This document shows, piece after piece, positions 24,197-37,510 of a DNA stretch of 64,000 bases; position 1 is the stretch's first letter, and each line of letters begins with the position of its first letter. The notes under the pieces are model-generated. The model searched no databases and had not been told where the DNA came from. It worked only from the letters and a program-made list of their open reading frames with translations. A program made the translations under genes and the position numbers. Source of the DNA: Oxyruncus cristatus (lineage: Eukaryota > Chordata > Aves > Passeriformes > Cotingidae); NCBI GenBank assembly GCA_013399855.1, contig VXAY01006085.1, forward strand, positions 668,685 through 732,684. The letters are read 5' to 3'.

Positions 24197-25187
24197 TGTA
24201 GTGGGTTGGCCTGGCTGGATGCCAGGTACCCACTAAAGCCACTCTCTCACTCCCCTCTGCAACTGGACAGAGCAGAGAAAATACAATGAAAGGTTCATAA
24301 GTTGAGATAAGGACTAGGAGAGATCACTTACTGATCACCATCATGGGTAAAACAGACTTGAAGTGAGGATATTAATTAAATTTTTTACTAACAGAATCAG
24401 ACCAGGAGAATGAGAAGTAAAATAAATCTTAAAAACACCTTCCCCTCACCCTCCCCTCCTTCCACATGCAGGGAGACAGGGAATGGAGGTTACGGTCAGT
24501 TGTTTCTGCCACTGCTCAGGGAGAGGAGAACTTCCCCTGCTCCTGTGAGATCCCTCCCATGAGAGACAGTCCTTCACGAACTTCTCCAGTGTGAGTCCGT
24601 CCCACGGGCAACAGTCCTGCACAAACTGCTGCAATGTGGGTCATTTTTCCATGGGGTGCAGTCCTTCAAGCACAGGCTTCTCCATTGTGGGTCCCCCACA
24701 GGGTCACAAGTCCTACCAGGAAAACCTGCTCCAGTGAGTGCTTCTCTCCCTGCGGATCAGCAGGTCCCTGCCAGGACCCTGCTGCAGCATGGGCCTCCCT
24801 TGTGGTCACAACACCCTTTGGGCATCCACCTGCTCCAGTGTGTGTCTACTCCACAGGCTGAAGATGGACATCCATGGGCTGCAGAGGCACAGCTGCCTTG
24901 CCATGGTCTGCACCACGGGCTGCAGGGGAACCTCAACTCTGGCACCTGGACCACCTCCTACCCCTCCTTCTCCACTGACCTTGGTGTCTGCAGAGTTGTT
25001 CACATGTTCTCATTCTGCTCTTCTCTGGCTGCAATTTTCTGTTTTCAGCCTTGGCCAGCAGTGGGTCCATCCTGAATCTGGCTAGCATTGGCTCTACTGG
25101 ACCTGGAGGAAACTTCCAGCAGCTTCTCACAGAAGCCACCCCTCTAGCCCCCCTGCTACCAAAACCTGGCCACAAAAAAACAATACA
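24197..25187 (-). mobile_element. Solo LTR, ERVL-type, antisense
   Basis: This element begins TGTAGTGGGTTGGCC on the plus strand and ends ACAAAAAAACAATACA. The motif order matches, in reverse complement, the long avian ERVL-type LTR: GATGCCAGGTACCCACTAAA, CAGAGCAGAGAAAATACAA, GATCACTTACTGATCACC, then the CTGCTCCAGTGTGGGTC-type repeats and finally ACTTCCAGCAGCTTCTCACA. Flanks GAGAC (24192-24196) and GACAC (25188-25192) match at 4 of 5 positions, consistent with a decayed 5-bp duplication. The polyadenylation signal is mutated (sense TAAAAAATTTAATT) and the segment that carries TATTTAAG in relatives is missing. It is related to the elements at 16151 and 58750. Open frames inside it are by-products of GC richness. 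Confidence 0.85.
24540..24960 (-). repeat. Degenerate tandem repeat array inside LTR
   Basis: Units of roughly 60 bp recur about seven times, each with a variant of CTGCTCCAGTGTGGGTC and a block like CACGGGCTGCAG or ACAGTCC. Examples are CTTCTCCAGTGTGAGTCCGT, CTTCTCCATTGTGGGTCCCC and CCTGCTCCAGTGTGTGTC. Internal repeats of this sort are a hallmark of this LTR superfamily. Confidence 0.65.
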
Positions 25188-27952
25188 GACACATATGTTG
25201 CTTTCTAGAAGTACTGTCTTCTTGGGAAAATCTTAAATATTAGGAAAAAAAATTAATATTGGTGGGGACATGACAGAGTAGAGATAAATACATACATGTA
25301 TAGATCCCTTCCCCACAGCAAGGCAAGAAGAGTGTTCTAGAAAACTACATGAGAAAATCCTTGTAATGTTTGAAACTACAGAGTTTTATTAAAGAAAAAA
25401 GGAGGTTACAATTTTGTTCCTTTTAAAAATAACATGCAGAGGTCTTCTAAATCAGAGAACATAATGAAAATATAAGCCTTATAATGGACCAGTGCTTTTC
25501 TTTTGTCTACCAACAACCTCTAATCTCCAATATAGGAGGCCGCAGATGTTTCTTCTTACTGAGAAATGATTTAAGACCTGTACCCTGTTAAAAATAACAT
25601 TGAAAACAGTGTTAAGAATAGCAGTCCAGTTACCATTGGACAATAGATTTTCTTATGGTTGGGTGATGGCATATAAAAGACCACAGGAGCTGAAAGGAGG
25701 CATTTTTACAGTTTAAAGCAAAAAAGAAACACTAGATTGTGCATTTTACCTCGATATGACAGATGGAGAGATTTCATCCAGTAGGGCATGCTCTGGGCTG
25801 GATCAAGGGTGTTGCCGAACTGTATCTTGTTTTTTTTTGAATCAAATTTTCCATTCAGAGACATAAAGAGTTATGGAATACATCTTTTCTCCTAATAGTT
25901 TCCTTTGTTGACTTATCCCTACCAATGTTAGAAGAACGTTCATAATTTCTCACTTGAAATTGTCTGGTTTAAGTTTTTTGCCCCTGGATTAGACATTCTT
26001 CAAAGTATTTCTCCACAAGAAGGTTCTATACAATGCATTCAAATCACCTTTTAGTCTGCATTTTTATAAAATAAACAGAATGACATGTTACAGTATTTCA
26101 CCGAAAAAGACATTCCCTTCCACCTTTAAATACCTTTATGGCTTGTTTTCTGGATGATTTGTCAATGTCATTTTTAAAAAACAGCAATAAGAAAACGCCA
26201 CGCAACATTTCACTACTCACCTCAACTGATTATGCAGTCTTACAAGTATGCCTTTTCTGCCATTGTGGAAGAATGTTATGCAGACCACTGAGAATGAATG
26301 TCAAATTGCTCATCCAGCACTTCCCAGGTGAATCTCAGCTTTCCAGGATATAGTTCTTTGTTCTCTTTCTAGATTTTTTACTTTGTATTTAGTGGTGTTT
26401 AAATTAATTTTGTGAATTTACCAAGCAATACAGGAATGCTTTATGCAATTGTCTTGGTCCACTAATTATCAGTGTTCTTTCTGAATTACTTGCCAAATAC
26501 ATTAGAATCAATACTGTGTTTAATTCTTGATTGGTGACAGAAGTGCTCAATAGCATAGAATACTGATTATCATTAAACGGAGTTCCCATACTGAGATTTA
26601 CCTATAATCAATTCATAATATGCATCTCATTTATTTTGTATAGAGTTTTCCTTTTATCGAAAAAGAGTATCCTACTGTATGAAGTTAAACTCAAATACTC
26701 CTGACACCTTATGTTGTACAAAACTGATTGGAAAAAATCTTTGTCAGTTACTTTGCTTCACAATGAACAGCTGAGAAATCGTGCTGGTTTGACAAGACAT
26801 TCTTTTGAAATAACCATTCTGACTGGTCTTAAGTAAATCCTTACCTTTCATGGGTTTTTTTAGTTGATTTCTGTAACAGATTTTCCGTTAGTCTTTAGAA
26901 TAGAATAATAAACATTAAATTAGGATTTGGTACCTTATATTAGGATTAAATTGATATTTACTTTCTGGAGTGCATGGTGAACTTTTTGATTCCCATCACT
27001 CATAAAGAAATAAAGGGTGATAGACACTATCAGCCATATAGTAACTATTTGAAATAGAAGTTTTTTAAAAGAAACCCTGGAAAAAAAATAAAATTTATAG
27101 TAAATGTTTTATTTTCTCTATAAGAAAGGATCTTCAATGTATTTCACTTCACTTTTTAAAATTAGGGTGTTGTTGTTGTTTTGCAGTTCATTACCAAATG
27201 TTTGCCGTGGGCAGTGAAAATCCATTCCTGTTGGCTACGATGGCCAAAAATGCAGTATTGTTGGAGATCTAGAGTCATCAACGTGGTATTATATTAAGTG
27301 TCATGTGGGAAAATATTGTACGCTGCTATTCTCAAGTTGTAGTTTCACAGTATGTCAGCTTCCTTATCAAGAACTGCTTAAAGCAGTCCCAACCCCTTCA
27401 TCTCCTCAGCTGTGTCAACATAAGCTTTCATGAGGTTGGACTCTTGGCTGAAATGATGAACCAGTGGAGGTCAAAAATACCACAAGGTAAAATCCCCTTA
27501 TTTTCAAGCCAGGTAAGTTCAGTGATCTTAGCGACACTGCAGCCCCACAAAGAGTTGTGGCAGCTCAGCTGTGCCTGGAGATGGCGTGAGGGCACATGCA
27601 CAAGTAGCTGGAACAGAGATGAATACCTGAAACTTCTTGATCTTCCAATCTGGGTATGCAAAACTGGCAGTGTTAAAGCACTGTGAGTTTTAGTTAAAAG
27701 TTATGTATCAGGCAGCAACATGTCAAATGCCAACTACACACATTTCAGATCAGGATTTGCCTCAGTTTCTAGTAGGGTAATTTATGTTTAACTTACTGTC
27801 ATAGATGAGCTACCATGCATGAATACAAAACATAGAGGTTTGTGTTCAACTGTGACACAGAAAAGTAGCAGCAAAAGTCTTTCCATTCATATGTATTATT
27901 TAAATAATTTAGGTCATATAAGGGATCTCAGACAACATCCTTAACTGTTCTT
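25188..27952. other. Noncoding unique DNA
   Basis: No gene found. Around 27187-27512 a good splice acceptor (GTTGTTGTTTTGCAG) and a consensus donor (CAG|GTAAGT) bracket 326 bp that has stops in the forward frames I checked. The 127-codon frame 27303-27686 runs through the donor. I do not call an exon. Confidence 0.55.
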
Positions 27953-27956
27953 CTAA
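27953..27956. repeat. Left target-site duplication (CTAA)
   Basis: CTAA precedes the TG start of the LTR and recurs at 28467-28470 after its CA end. Confidence 0.7.
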
Positions 27957-28466
27957 TGTTTTGGAAACTTCCTTGTCCAATCATGCAGGAGCCACTCTGG
28001 CAGTCACTCTTGCACCACTTCAGATGGGACTGAAACCCCTTCACAGCTTCGCACCCCACACTCGCACGGTCCGACCAGGTTTCCTTACTGGCTCCACCTT
28101 GGGTCTCCCATAGCAGAATCTCAGATGTCCAGATCTTTAAAACAATTTAATCATGGTGCAATAACTAAATAACAAAATAACAAAGCAACAGGTTGAGCTG
28201 GTTGCCTCCCAGGAGGGACCCTGAATAAATGAACTCCTCCCTTAGAGTTTAACAGTAGGAAAGTCTGGAGCTCATCAGTTCCTGCTGTGTCTCTGGATCT
28301 TCCGTCACCTGGCTGGGCCAAAGGTCCCTGTGCGGTGCCCTTTGTTGTGAAAAAGGTCAGCAGTTCTCGGCCTCTTGTTTCAGGTTCAGGCTTGGGCAAT
28401 GCCTCCTGGAGCCTGTCCTGCAGTTGCACACTGAGCTACCTGCCAGACTGAATGTATCCCTCAACA
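27957..28466 (-). mobile_element. Solo LTR, ERV1-like (4-bp TSD), antisense
   Basis: A 510-bp GC-rich element starting TGTTTTGGAAACTTCC and ending ATGTATCCCTCAACA. Its ends form a short imperfect inverted repeat (TGTTTTGGAA versus TGTTGAGGGA). It is flanked by the perfect 4-bp duplication CTAA, the size typical of class I (gammaretrovirus-like) ERVs. In the minus sense an ATTAAA polyadenylation signal occurs (TTTAAT at 28146-28151 on plus), preceded by a T-rich, AT-rich stretch. The ORF at 28151-28429 is inside the LTR and not a gene. No internal retroviral sequence adjoins it, so it is a solo LTR. It is unrelated to the ERVL-type LTRs here. Confidence 0.75.
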
Positions 28467-28470
28467 CTAA
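28467..28470. repeat. Right target-site duplication (CTAA)
   Basis: Exact copy of 27953-27956 directly after the CA end. Confidence 0.7.
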
Positions 28471-31400
28471 GTGGTGACATGCAGAGCAAATTCTAAGTGC
28501 AGTGAATTTGACAGCATTGAAATAAATGTAGCTTAAAATGCATATATAAAGAACTCAAGATCTGATTCCATCTTTCTAAATTTCTGCGTAACTATAAAAA
28601 GCAAAATTCCTCAGTTTAACTAAATTTATTTGTGCTTGCCCAAAACCTGTCCCAAGATATATAATTTGTACATAGGCCAGTGTACATGTATCATGTAATG
28701 AATTTCTGCTGTTTTCAGTCTACTTTTGCTGGTTTATAAAAGATAGTGTAGGTTTCAAAATGTAAAAGCCCAGGATCATAATTTATATTGGATCCAAGTT
28801 ATCCATTCCTATTTCAAAGCATCCATATTTTATATAACGTATTTTCCAACTAGACAGGTTTTTAAATTATTTTTCAGTTTTCAACAATGTAAAATCTTTG
28901 TCCAGAAGATGCTGTTCTAATTCCATGTAATCAGATTACACACTTATGTGAGGCAAAATAGGTTTTTATTCCATTCTGACCCCTAAACAGAGATAAAAGA
29001 TTCATCTAGTAGGTTGCTTAACCTAAAAAACCACTTTATAGCCACCAGTTTATAGTATACCAATCACCCTGTGAATTGTTATGTCAATTTTTTTTTTTAC
29101 TTTTCACTTGCTCAAAACACTTGTGTGTGAATGAGTATAAATAAATAATTTCTTTTATTTTGCAAGGCTTCATCACATAATTCTTCAGAGTGATGTTAAC
29201 TACTAGCAGAATGATTTATTATAACTAGTCTTCTACCTCTCTGGTTTGATTTTTATGTATTACTATTATGGTGCCCTTTTCCATAATGAAATAGCTTTGT
29301 CTCACCTTATATGAATTTAGCCTTCCCCCAGTTATGCCGTAAATATTAAGAAAAAAATTGAGCCAATTTTTAAAACATGTGTAGTGTGTCTATTTACATA
29401 CAAAGTAGAACCACTTCAGTGATAGCTGGCAGATACACACATATCATGAACAAACAAACTTTAGTGGCATAGTTTTCCCACTCCATCATGTGTTTGGTTT
29501 TTGTCTTCTGTTGAGGTGATTTAATGTCCCTTTTCTTCTGATTGTTTGTCAACCTGTTCATTTGTGTGAAGCACTATAAATACTGTCCAGCATGTTGCCA
29601 TAACAATTGTTTTAATTTCATGGATGCAGTAGAAGCCTGATGAGATTGTGAAACTACTATATAAACAGTTTGAAGGAGAAGTGTCCGAGATGAATGATTA
29701 GAAATAAGCATCCATGTTTCCGACACTTTCTATGTTGCTTTATTACACTTATTACAATACTGATCCTAATTTTGACCATTTTTAAGCTTAGCAATAACTT
29801 CTTTAACACACTAGAAGAAGCAGAAAGCAGGCCGTTTCATAGTGGGCCCTACTGACACATATAATGGTTTCTGTCCCCACCCCTCTTCAAGCCTGTGACT
29901 GCGAGTATGGGATCTATGGGTTCAAAAGTGCCATAAGTAAATGACTGAATTCTTCTGTAGAAGTAGTTGGATGTAATGGTTGCTGTTTGGAGGTCGGACT
30001 GACACTGGGATCTCTTAATATACGACAGCTCCCTTGACTTCAAGGCCATTTGAAGTCAATGGGAATACTCACCATGTGTAAAGACAAAATGCAAATTTTT
30101 CCTTCATCACAAAGTAGTTTAACATGAAGAAAGGATTGCTCTGTCAAATGGAAAACACAAACACTAAAATGGTAGTGCTCTAGAAAGAGAGTAACTGAAA
30201 TCAGAAACCATTCAGTGCAGCTGATTGTTATTTTAAAATTTTTTCTAAGTGAAAAGAATCTGTTCCAATGGTCAGTATGGAAATCTTAAGAAGAAACTTT
30301 AAACTGTGTGCGTATTTATCATATGAAATATGTGAAAGAATTTATTTTTGTGCATATTTTCCAGTTAGATGCTTCTAGGGCAATATTTTACTCTTCCCAG
30401 GCAAAGTGAGGCACTGGGTCAATTTTTGCTGTTGGCCTCGGAAAAGTCTCCACCCACCTAGAGAAACACAGTACTGTGAGGTGTTGCTGTGCATGAGCTG
30501 AAGTCAGTTGGGCATTAGTATATTTTGATACAACAAGACTACTGTATCTCTCTTATAATGAAGTTCCTTAAAATTATATGTATATATGTTGTTTTTTTTC
30601 TATTTTACATACACTTCATGTAAGTGTGTATGGATGTGGTCATCCTGTTTTATTATGCAAATGGTCAGGCAAAGTGATCTGAGCCCATTTAATGTTTTAC
30701 CTGTTCGAACAGGACCTATAAGCACTGCTTATGAACTATCAGTGACAAGTAATACTGCTTAATATTCCACCCTACTTTTGTGATCCAATCCCTTCTAAAT
30801 AATTGAATCAGTGGTTTCTAAATTTTGAATAACACAAAACTTCCCAGAAGGATTAAGTAGCAGTATGTAGACTTTACAGCAATGGATAAGCAATTCTACT
30901 TTTTGTCCTGTTAATTATATTGGTGGGTGGGCAGGTAGAACTGTTGGGGGATTTTGTTTGTTTGCTTGCATGTTTTTGAGGTTCCTCTCAATGAATTCAA
31001 CATTCAAGTAAAACGATTAATCATTTCTTAACTTGAGAAACTGACCGTGCAGTGAAGTGGAAACCTGATGGAAAGCAATGAGGGCACAACAGGTAATGTG
31101 CTACATGTTGGTGTCACTCACCTTCCGGGAGGCTGGACATATGCCAGAGCTGCTAGAGTTGCTGTATCTTCCCAAAGTTATTACTGAAACTCAGTAATGC
31201 AAGCCAGTAAACACCCAACAGCACCTGTTTCAAAAAGTTCTTTGTTTTGCCTTGCAGATACATCTAAAGTCAGCCATGGGAGGCACAAGTTAGCTTAATA
31301 CACAGTATTTGGGTCAATGCATTAAAATGTGGCAACTGTGAAATCGAGAAATATGTAAAACAAGAGCAAAGGGGTGAGCAGTAGGATAGATGACAGATTA

Positions 31401-34400
31401 ACTGCAGGCATTTTGGTGATCATGTTCAGGACTAATTTTAGGAATCTTCCCTCAGCAGCAAAAGCAGGAGAAGAGGGAACCGTTCTCAAAAGATACTTTT
31501 ATAATGGTAAGGTATTGTACAGCAGGAGAACTTCTTGAATGTAGGAACCTTGTTGAAAAAGACCTCACTGTAGACTGGAAAATGATGCTTAGGGGTTTTT
31601 ATTGTCTTTCACTCATGAATGTGATGTCCCTGTGAAGATATTTACAGAGTAAAATTTATTAAAAATCAGAAAACAGGAAATTAACCTCATTCTGCCATTA
31701 CTTTGAAATGTTCTAAATCAGGAAATACATCTGGAAAGAAAAAAATATTCTGCTTAAAACTGTTGAGGCTTTGTCCTTTTACATTTTCACTCTCGAACCT
31801 CACTTAGAAGTCAGCATTTATAAATTTGTAAGAAGTCAGGTTTAATACTTGTTTCATGTAAAAATAAAATATCTTTCAAGATCATGTAATAACAGAGAGT
31901 TTTTAACTGTTACAGATCTCAGCTGTTTATGAAGTTATTGAAAGGGTTAAGTAGCATGCTATCAGCCATGCATATGAAATTTGGAGTGAGAGGAAGCAAG
32001 CGAATTTGAGGTTGTTCTCCTTCAGTTCACTCAAGGTTCACTGAACAGGAAAGTGAATTTTTATTATCACTTCCTGTGAAAAGAGCAGTTGACAGAACCC
32101 ATCAGGGAACTGCCAGAAACCTCAAGAGTTCTGAGTATGAAACCCAGAGTCCACTGCAAAGTTTCCATGACAACACACTCATTAAAATAAAAGGAAATTG
32201 TGCCTGATATTTACAGCTTTCAGCATACAGTTGAAAGCCTTGTATCTCAGATTTCCAAAGTATTTACACCTGGGACCCAAGAATGCAGGCTGTCAAGAAA
32301 TAAAGGGTAGTTGTAACATTTATCTGTGAAAGTGGAAAGGTTGTTCACAGGTTAGATTTCAGCATACTTCAATTTCTAGAATTGTTGTGAACATTTCTTC
32401 TCTCTCTTTCTGTGGTATGCCAAAGAGTGAAATGAACTTAACCTGAAAACAGTCGTAAGGAAGGGTTTTACTGAGAGCAGTTTTACTGAAGACAGGGATA
32501 TTCTTCCAAAAAAAAAGAAAGAGACTTAACTCAGAAAATAATCAAATTAAATTTATTTAGCTACAAATATCTGAATTGCAAAAGATAAATCATCACTGAT
32601 ACTTCATCAGGCTTGGTAGCAATCCCCTACTTTGTACTAAAGAACTACAGGGCTAAAGGGAGACATGTTTTTTTTAGTATCCTCCACTCCTCACACTGCT
32701 CTTTCCACTCTCTCCCTTTGTGATCATTTTGGCTCCCTCTCTGTGGCTTCTATGCTGAGTTATTTTATGTAGAAGGTGTGAAAGCATGAAAACGGGATAA
32801 AATAACTGAGTGAAAGAGAGCAGGGACTGATAAAAAACCTCGAATATGTTGTCTGACCTAGGCCAAAACCAGCTCTTATTGTCCATAGTTCTTCCATTTC
32901 TGCAACCACGCAAGAGGTCAGGCTATAAAATTGCTGTTGTTTATTTTGACCTCAAAAGGGGTGAATCTCATACTTTTCAGTTAACAGTAATCAAGTACGT
33001 TGCTCTTAATAGATATCACAGCAAAGTTAAGAAAAAGCAAATAACCTTACAAAAATACACAGGCACATGTAAATATACTTCAAACTACATAACAATTCAC
33101 CAGCATATGCATTAATTATGTATTTTCCTCAGTTTTCGTCTTTCCTGATTGTACAAGTATCTTTACGTAGGCTGCTCACTCAAACAGGCATCAAATTGCA
33201 TTGCGTGAATAACATCTTAGATGAACAAAAACATCAGTGATCCATGTGTGTCAGCTACTTGGGAAGATATGTTTATACGTGTGATTATATCAGAACTAGC
33301 CTGGTTATAGCTTCTGATTTGGTAAATTGCCTGTGAGGTCAGACACAATCCTCTCTTTCCCCTGGGCTTTGACTTCTTTTAGGACTGATTCAATAGAGAC
33401 ACTTTTGTTGCTTTGCTTTTTACATTTGGTCAGATGTAGTAAGACAGAGCTCAATGAGCAATCCGTGTCCCTGCCTCTGAGGTGTCATCAGTTAGGTGCT
33501 GTCAGGAAAAGGGACACCTTTTGCTGTCTCCCCAGTGCACCAAATTTAGCAATTTCCACAAGCAATCCTTGAAGGAAGCTTGTGGTTTCTCACTTCCATG
33601 CCCACAGTTTGTAGTTTTCCCTTGTCACCTGTAGCTGATTTTGTTCTCGCTATAGGTGTCTACTTTCATTTCTGCGGTTTCCATATTAAGTTGTCTTTCC
33701 CTTGCACGCTAACACAACACGCTCTCACCTCCAGCTTCCCAGAAAACCTCACTCTAGTGCTTTGGTCACTGGCTGGTTGCAGATAGCATATGAGCACTGT
33801 TTTGCCTAATGGAGGAAGGTAGAGGTCCTTCTAGTCTCAGGACGGCCTTCTCCCCACCTGCATACCGGCTCTGAGCGCAACTGCTTTGTCAGGACCTCCC
33901 TACAGGCAGAGTTGCCAGTAATAAGCCCATGAACTCTTCAGCTCTCCATGTCAAACTACACTGCAGAACTGTCTACTTATTTTCTTCATTTCACCACCTT
34001 CTTACCTTACAAACCATAGCCACTGTATCAACCAGACAGATCTAGAATGTACATAACTCTTTCTTCCAGACATACAAGTGTGAACCTCTGGCTCCTCTGA
34101 CAGAAAATATGTGACAAGAATACACTAAAACTGTTGTGATTAAGAAGAGACTCAGCCAGTTCATAAAACCCTATTGTAATTCTAAAGTGTTCCACAAATC
34201 AGTTCTCACAAATCAGCAAATAACCTTTTCTCAGAGCAGAGATTCTTGGCAATTTTCTTCCATTTCTAGGCCCTGTAGTCAACAGGTTGTATCTCAGACT
34301 TCAGCCTCATTTCAAGACTTGGCTGACCTCTAATAGAGCTTCTGACAATAAATCTCATAGGAACTAAAAGCCCTCTAACCCTTTGCTTGATGCTGGCTTC

Positions 34401-37400
34401 TTTTTCCTCTGTATACAAAAAGCAGCACCAATCTCTCCATCTTTCAGTAATAAGACACATATTCTTGAGATTGGCTAGAAAAAAACTAAGGATCTAAGCT
34501 TAGAAAGACCAAAAAAAGGGTGATGAATGTTATTGTGGGGAAAGAGCTAGGGGATCATTTGGAGAGCAAGAGAATCTTAATAATTAGTATCCTTTAAATG
34601 ATTCTGATTTTATTAAGACTCAGAAGGATATTTAGAATAAATTACTGAAATATTTGGTAGGCTGTTTCAAGTATTTTAATGGCTTTGAAAATATTAGAAA
34701 CACTGACAGTGTTTCTTTAAATGTTCTTTAAATGCTTTTCAACTAACTGACTTTTGAGAGGAGTATAAAATATATCGAAGAAACATATCAGTGAGAGAAA
34801 GAGAACTTTTGCACATGAAAAATTTTAATACAATTCAGGCTTTTTAAAAATTATTACTGTTACTTGAAACCATTAGGTGTCCCTTGAAAAATATTTTTCC
34901 AAGTAACATCCAGCAGAGCTAGTATTAAAAAGCCAGTACGTTGTTTTTACAGTGATTCCATTGTCTTGGTGGTGTAAGTCAGTGAAGACTGAGTTTCTGT
35001 TTTCCCAGGGTCATACATCAGTCTTGTGGAAGCACTCCACAAACTGGGAAAAAAGTTAGAAAGATTTAAAAGGTGACACCATAGTGAAGGGATTCACCAG
35101 CAGTACCACATTAGTTGTTGAGACCTAATGTAGTATGTCATGCTTACTGTTTGTTGTTCTCTCTTATCTATCAGAAAGCTGTCCACAGAAGTCTGTGAAG
35201 TGATTTGGGATCTGGAATTTTTAGACCATAGAGTGAATAAAAACGTATGGGTGATGAGGATTAGAGGTATCTCACCACATCTGAAGTGAGATGACACACA
35301 CTTCACGCACAGAAATCCATCCATACTCTCTTCAGTACTCTTCTAGGGTGTGGTAGATGGGCAGCAGCATATATTCCTAGGGTTTATTTTGTGGAGTGGT
35401 GATTGGGCTGATTGACAAAATTGCCCATTTTAATTTGTAAATAGTTTAGGAATGCCATTTGGATGTGCTTGTGGATAATGCATGATTATAAGACATAACA
35501 AAATCCTCATGTTACAGAGATATTAGTAAGGAAGACTTCTACTAGGATTCCTAGAGACTCAGCCCCTTCCAAGAGCTGCACATACAAGGAGTAGGAGGCT
35601 GTGAATGTGGGGAGCTGTGTTAAATTCTAGAAATGCTGGGACATCTTTTTTTTGGTGTCCTGAACCCATGCCTATGCTGCGATGCAGAAACCTTCATGGT
35701 GTCCCCACAACCACACAACGGTAATTGACATTTAATTCAGTTTATTAGAGGAGTGAGCAACCCACCTCCTACATGGCTGCATCTGAAATGGAAGATGGTT
35801 GCAGGAAGGAATGTGCTTGGTTAGAATCATTGCCTCAGAAAGGAAATTTTGGGAGTAATATATTGTGTCCAACAGTTTAACATAAACTTCAAAAACTCTG
35901 TTTTGCATGAATTTATTTTTGAGTATATATTTTTCTGGATGTGTTTTCAAAGAAATCTTTGAAAGTTTTGATGAAAAATGGCCATGTAGAAGAACTTCAC
36001 AGCACCAGCCATTCAGTTCTGGCTCAGACTAACTACATGTCAGTAGAGCTTGGAGAGTACTGTTGAGAGGAATCAAAGAGATTGGGAGTTCGATATTAAA
36101 CTCCAGTACATTAATCCAAAATTCTATCATTAATATTTAATCTTAAAAATACTAAAGCTATCAATATTATCACCTTTCTGTGTTTTTAAATAAACCCATA
36201 GAGACCTGAGCTTTGTTTACTATTTTTATTTCTCTATTTAATTTTTTGGTTTTGCTCTTTGTTCATGAACTTAACATCCAACTAAACCTTTATTCACAGA
36301 TGGGGACTTGTGCATGCCATTTTCAACACATACCATTGTGCAGGCACTGTGAAGAAAAGTAGTCTACCTCCTTACATTATTTATGGCTTTCTCATGCAGA
36401 GAGGTGAGACACATTAAATGGTTCAATAACTGTCTTCTATTTAATTGTGTCAGCAAGAAGAGTCTATTCTTTCCTGTACTTTCCATTCCCTGGTTCTCTG
36501 ATTTTCTTCTTCTGACTGTCTTTGATCTGTAAAGACACAGTCCTGTCTTCCTGAAATTGTATCTTTAGCAGGGATAGTAGGTGAATTGGATCAGATAAAA
36601 TAAAACAAAACCTGATCTGTACACAAACATAAAACTCAAGCTGAATCAGAATAGCTCCAACTGCCACCAGTGGCTCTTTGACCTTCAAGATCAATGCAGC
36701 AAAGTTATTACATGCCTAAATTACATAGATGCCATTGTTAGTTAAGCACATTTGAAAGTATAAACATACACAAAACAGTTTACTGAATTTCCCTCAGACC
36801 TGGAAGATCAGAGTAAAACCAACCATAAAAACATACAGCAAATGTATCAGAATTCACATGGCTTGGGGGAAGATCAACAGACACAGCAAAAGCATTAGAA
36901 ATCTCCTGCGGCGATTTTGCTACTAGGGCCAGAGTTCTTAAAAAAACATACAGGAGAAAAAAAAGTTTCTCTAGTTTTTTACTAATGAAAGAATCATAAC
37001 ACTTTCTCTTACCAATAAGGATTGCACTATAAGCACTACTTATTATCTTTCATTTTGGACAAAATTATATTTTTCGTAGTGTTTATAGAACTTGTTAACC
37101 AATTTGACACTCACAACAATAATTATAGTAGTGATAATAACTGTGATCATTGTACTATTAAATGAACATCAGAGAAAAAGGCTGTGCTAACAATAATCAC
37201 TGGTACAGACAGCCACTGGAGCACGTAATCTAACAAAGCACTGTAGAAATTACTGTAACACTGTGCTTGGATCAATAGTACAAACTGCTTGGTACTCACA
37301 TAAGTGAAAAGAATGAGCGCAATTAATGACATTGATGTAAATCATTAATCAGCTCCTTAAAAAAGAGTCAAATAATTTTAAAACCTAAAGTACACCTTTG

Positions 37401-37429
37401 TGTCATGTCCTTGTAATGAGCTTGAAATT
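28471..37429. other. Noncoding unique DNA
   Basis: No gene recognised in about 9 kb. 33300-33900 is slightly richer in GC and C/T, with open frames of 81 and 68 codons and no recognisable product. A small ancient repeat lies at 30020-30090. Confidence 0.55.
30020..30090. repeat. Ancient amniote palindromic repeat fragment
   Basis: TTGACTTCAA (30034-30043) and TTGAAGTCAA (30050-30059) form a perfect 10-bp stem with the loop GGCCAT. The following TCAATGGGAATACTCACC and ATGTGTAAAG match an old repeat motif common in amniotes (TTCAATGGGACTACTCAC...GTGTAAAG). The family name is uncertain. Confidence 0.5.
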
Positions 37430-37510
37430 TGAGGTATATCTTCAGCTGGTGTAAATAAATATAACTCCATTGAAGTCAATGGTATCATGCCATTTTAGAT
37501 CAAGGACTAA
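37430..37510. repeat. Ancient amniote palindromic repeat fragment
   Basis: CTTCAGCTGGTGTAAATAAA followed by CTCCATTGAAGTCAATGG closely follows a motif abundant in amniote genomes (CAGCTGGTGTAAATC...CTCCATTGA..TCAATGG). CCATTGA/TCAATGG is the palindromic centre; the right arm is decayed. The family name is uncertain. Confidence 0.55.

Noticed and set aside
24656..25085. Overlapping plus-strand open frames of 139 and 115 codons
   Set aside because: Both are in the antisense LTR and are produced by its internal repeats.
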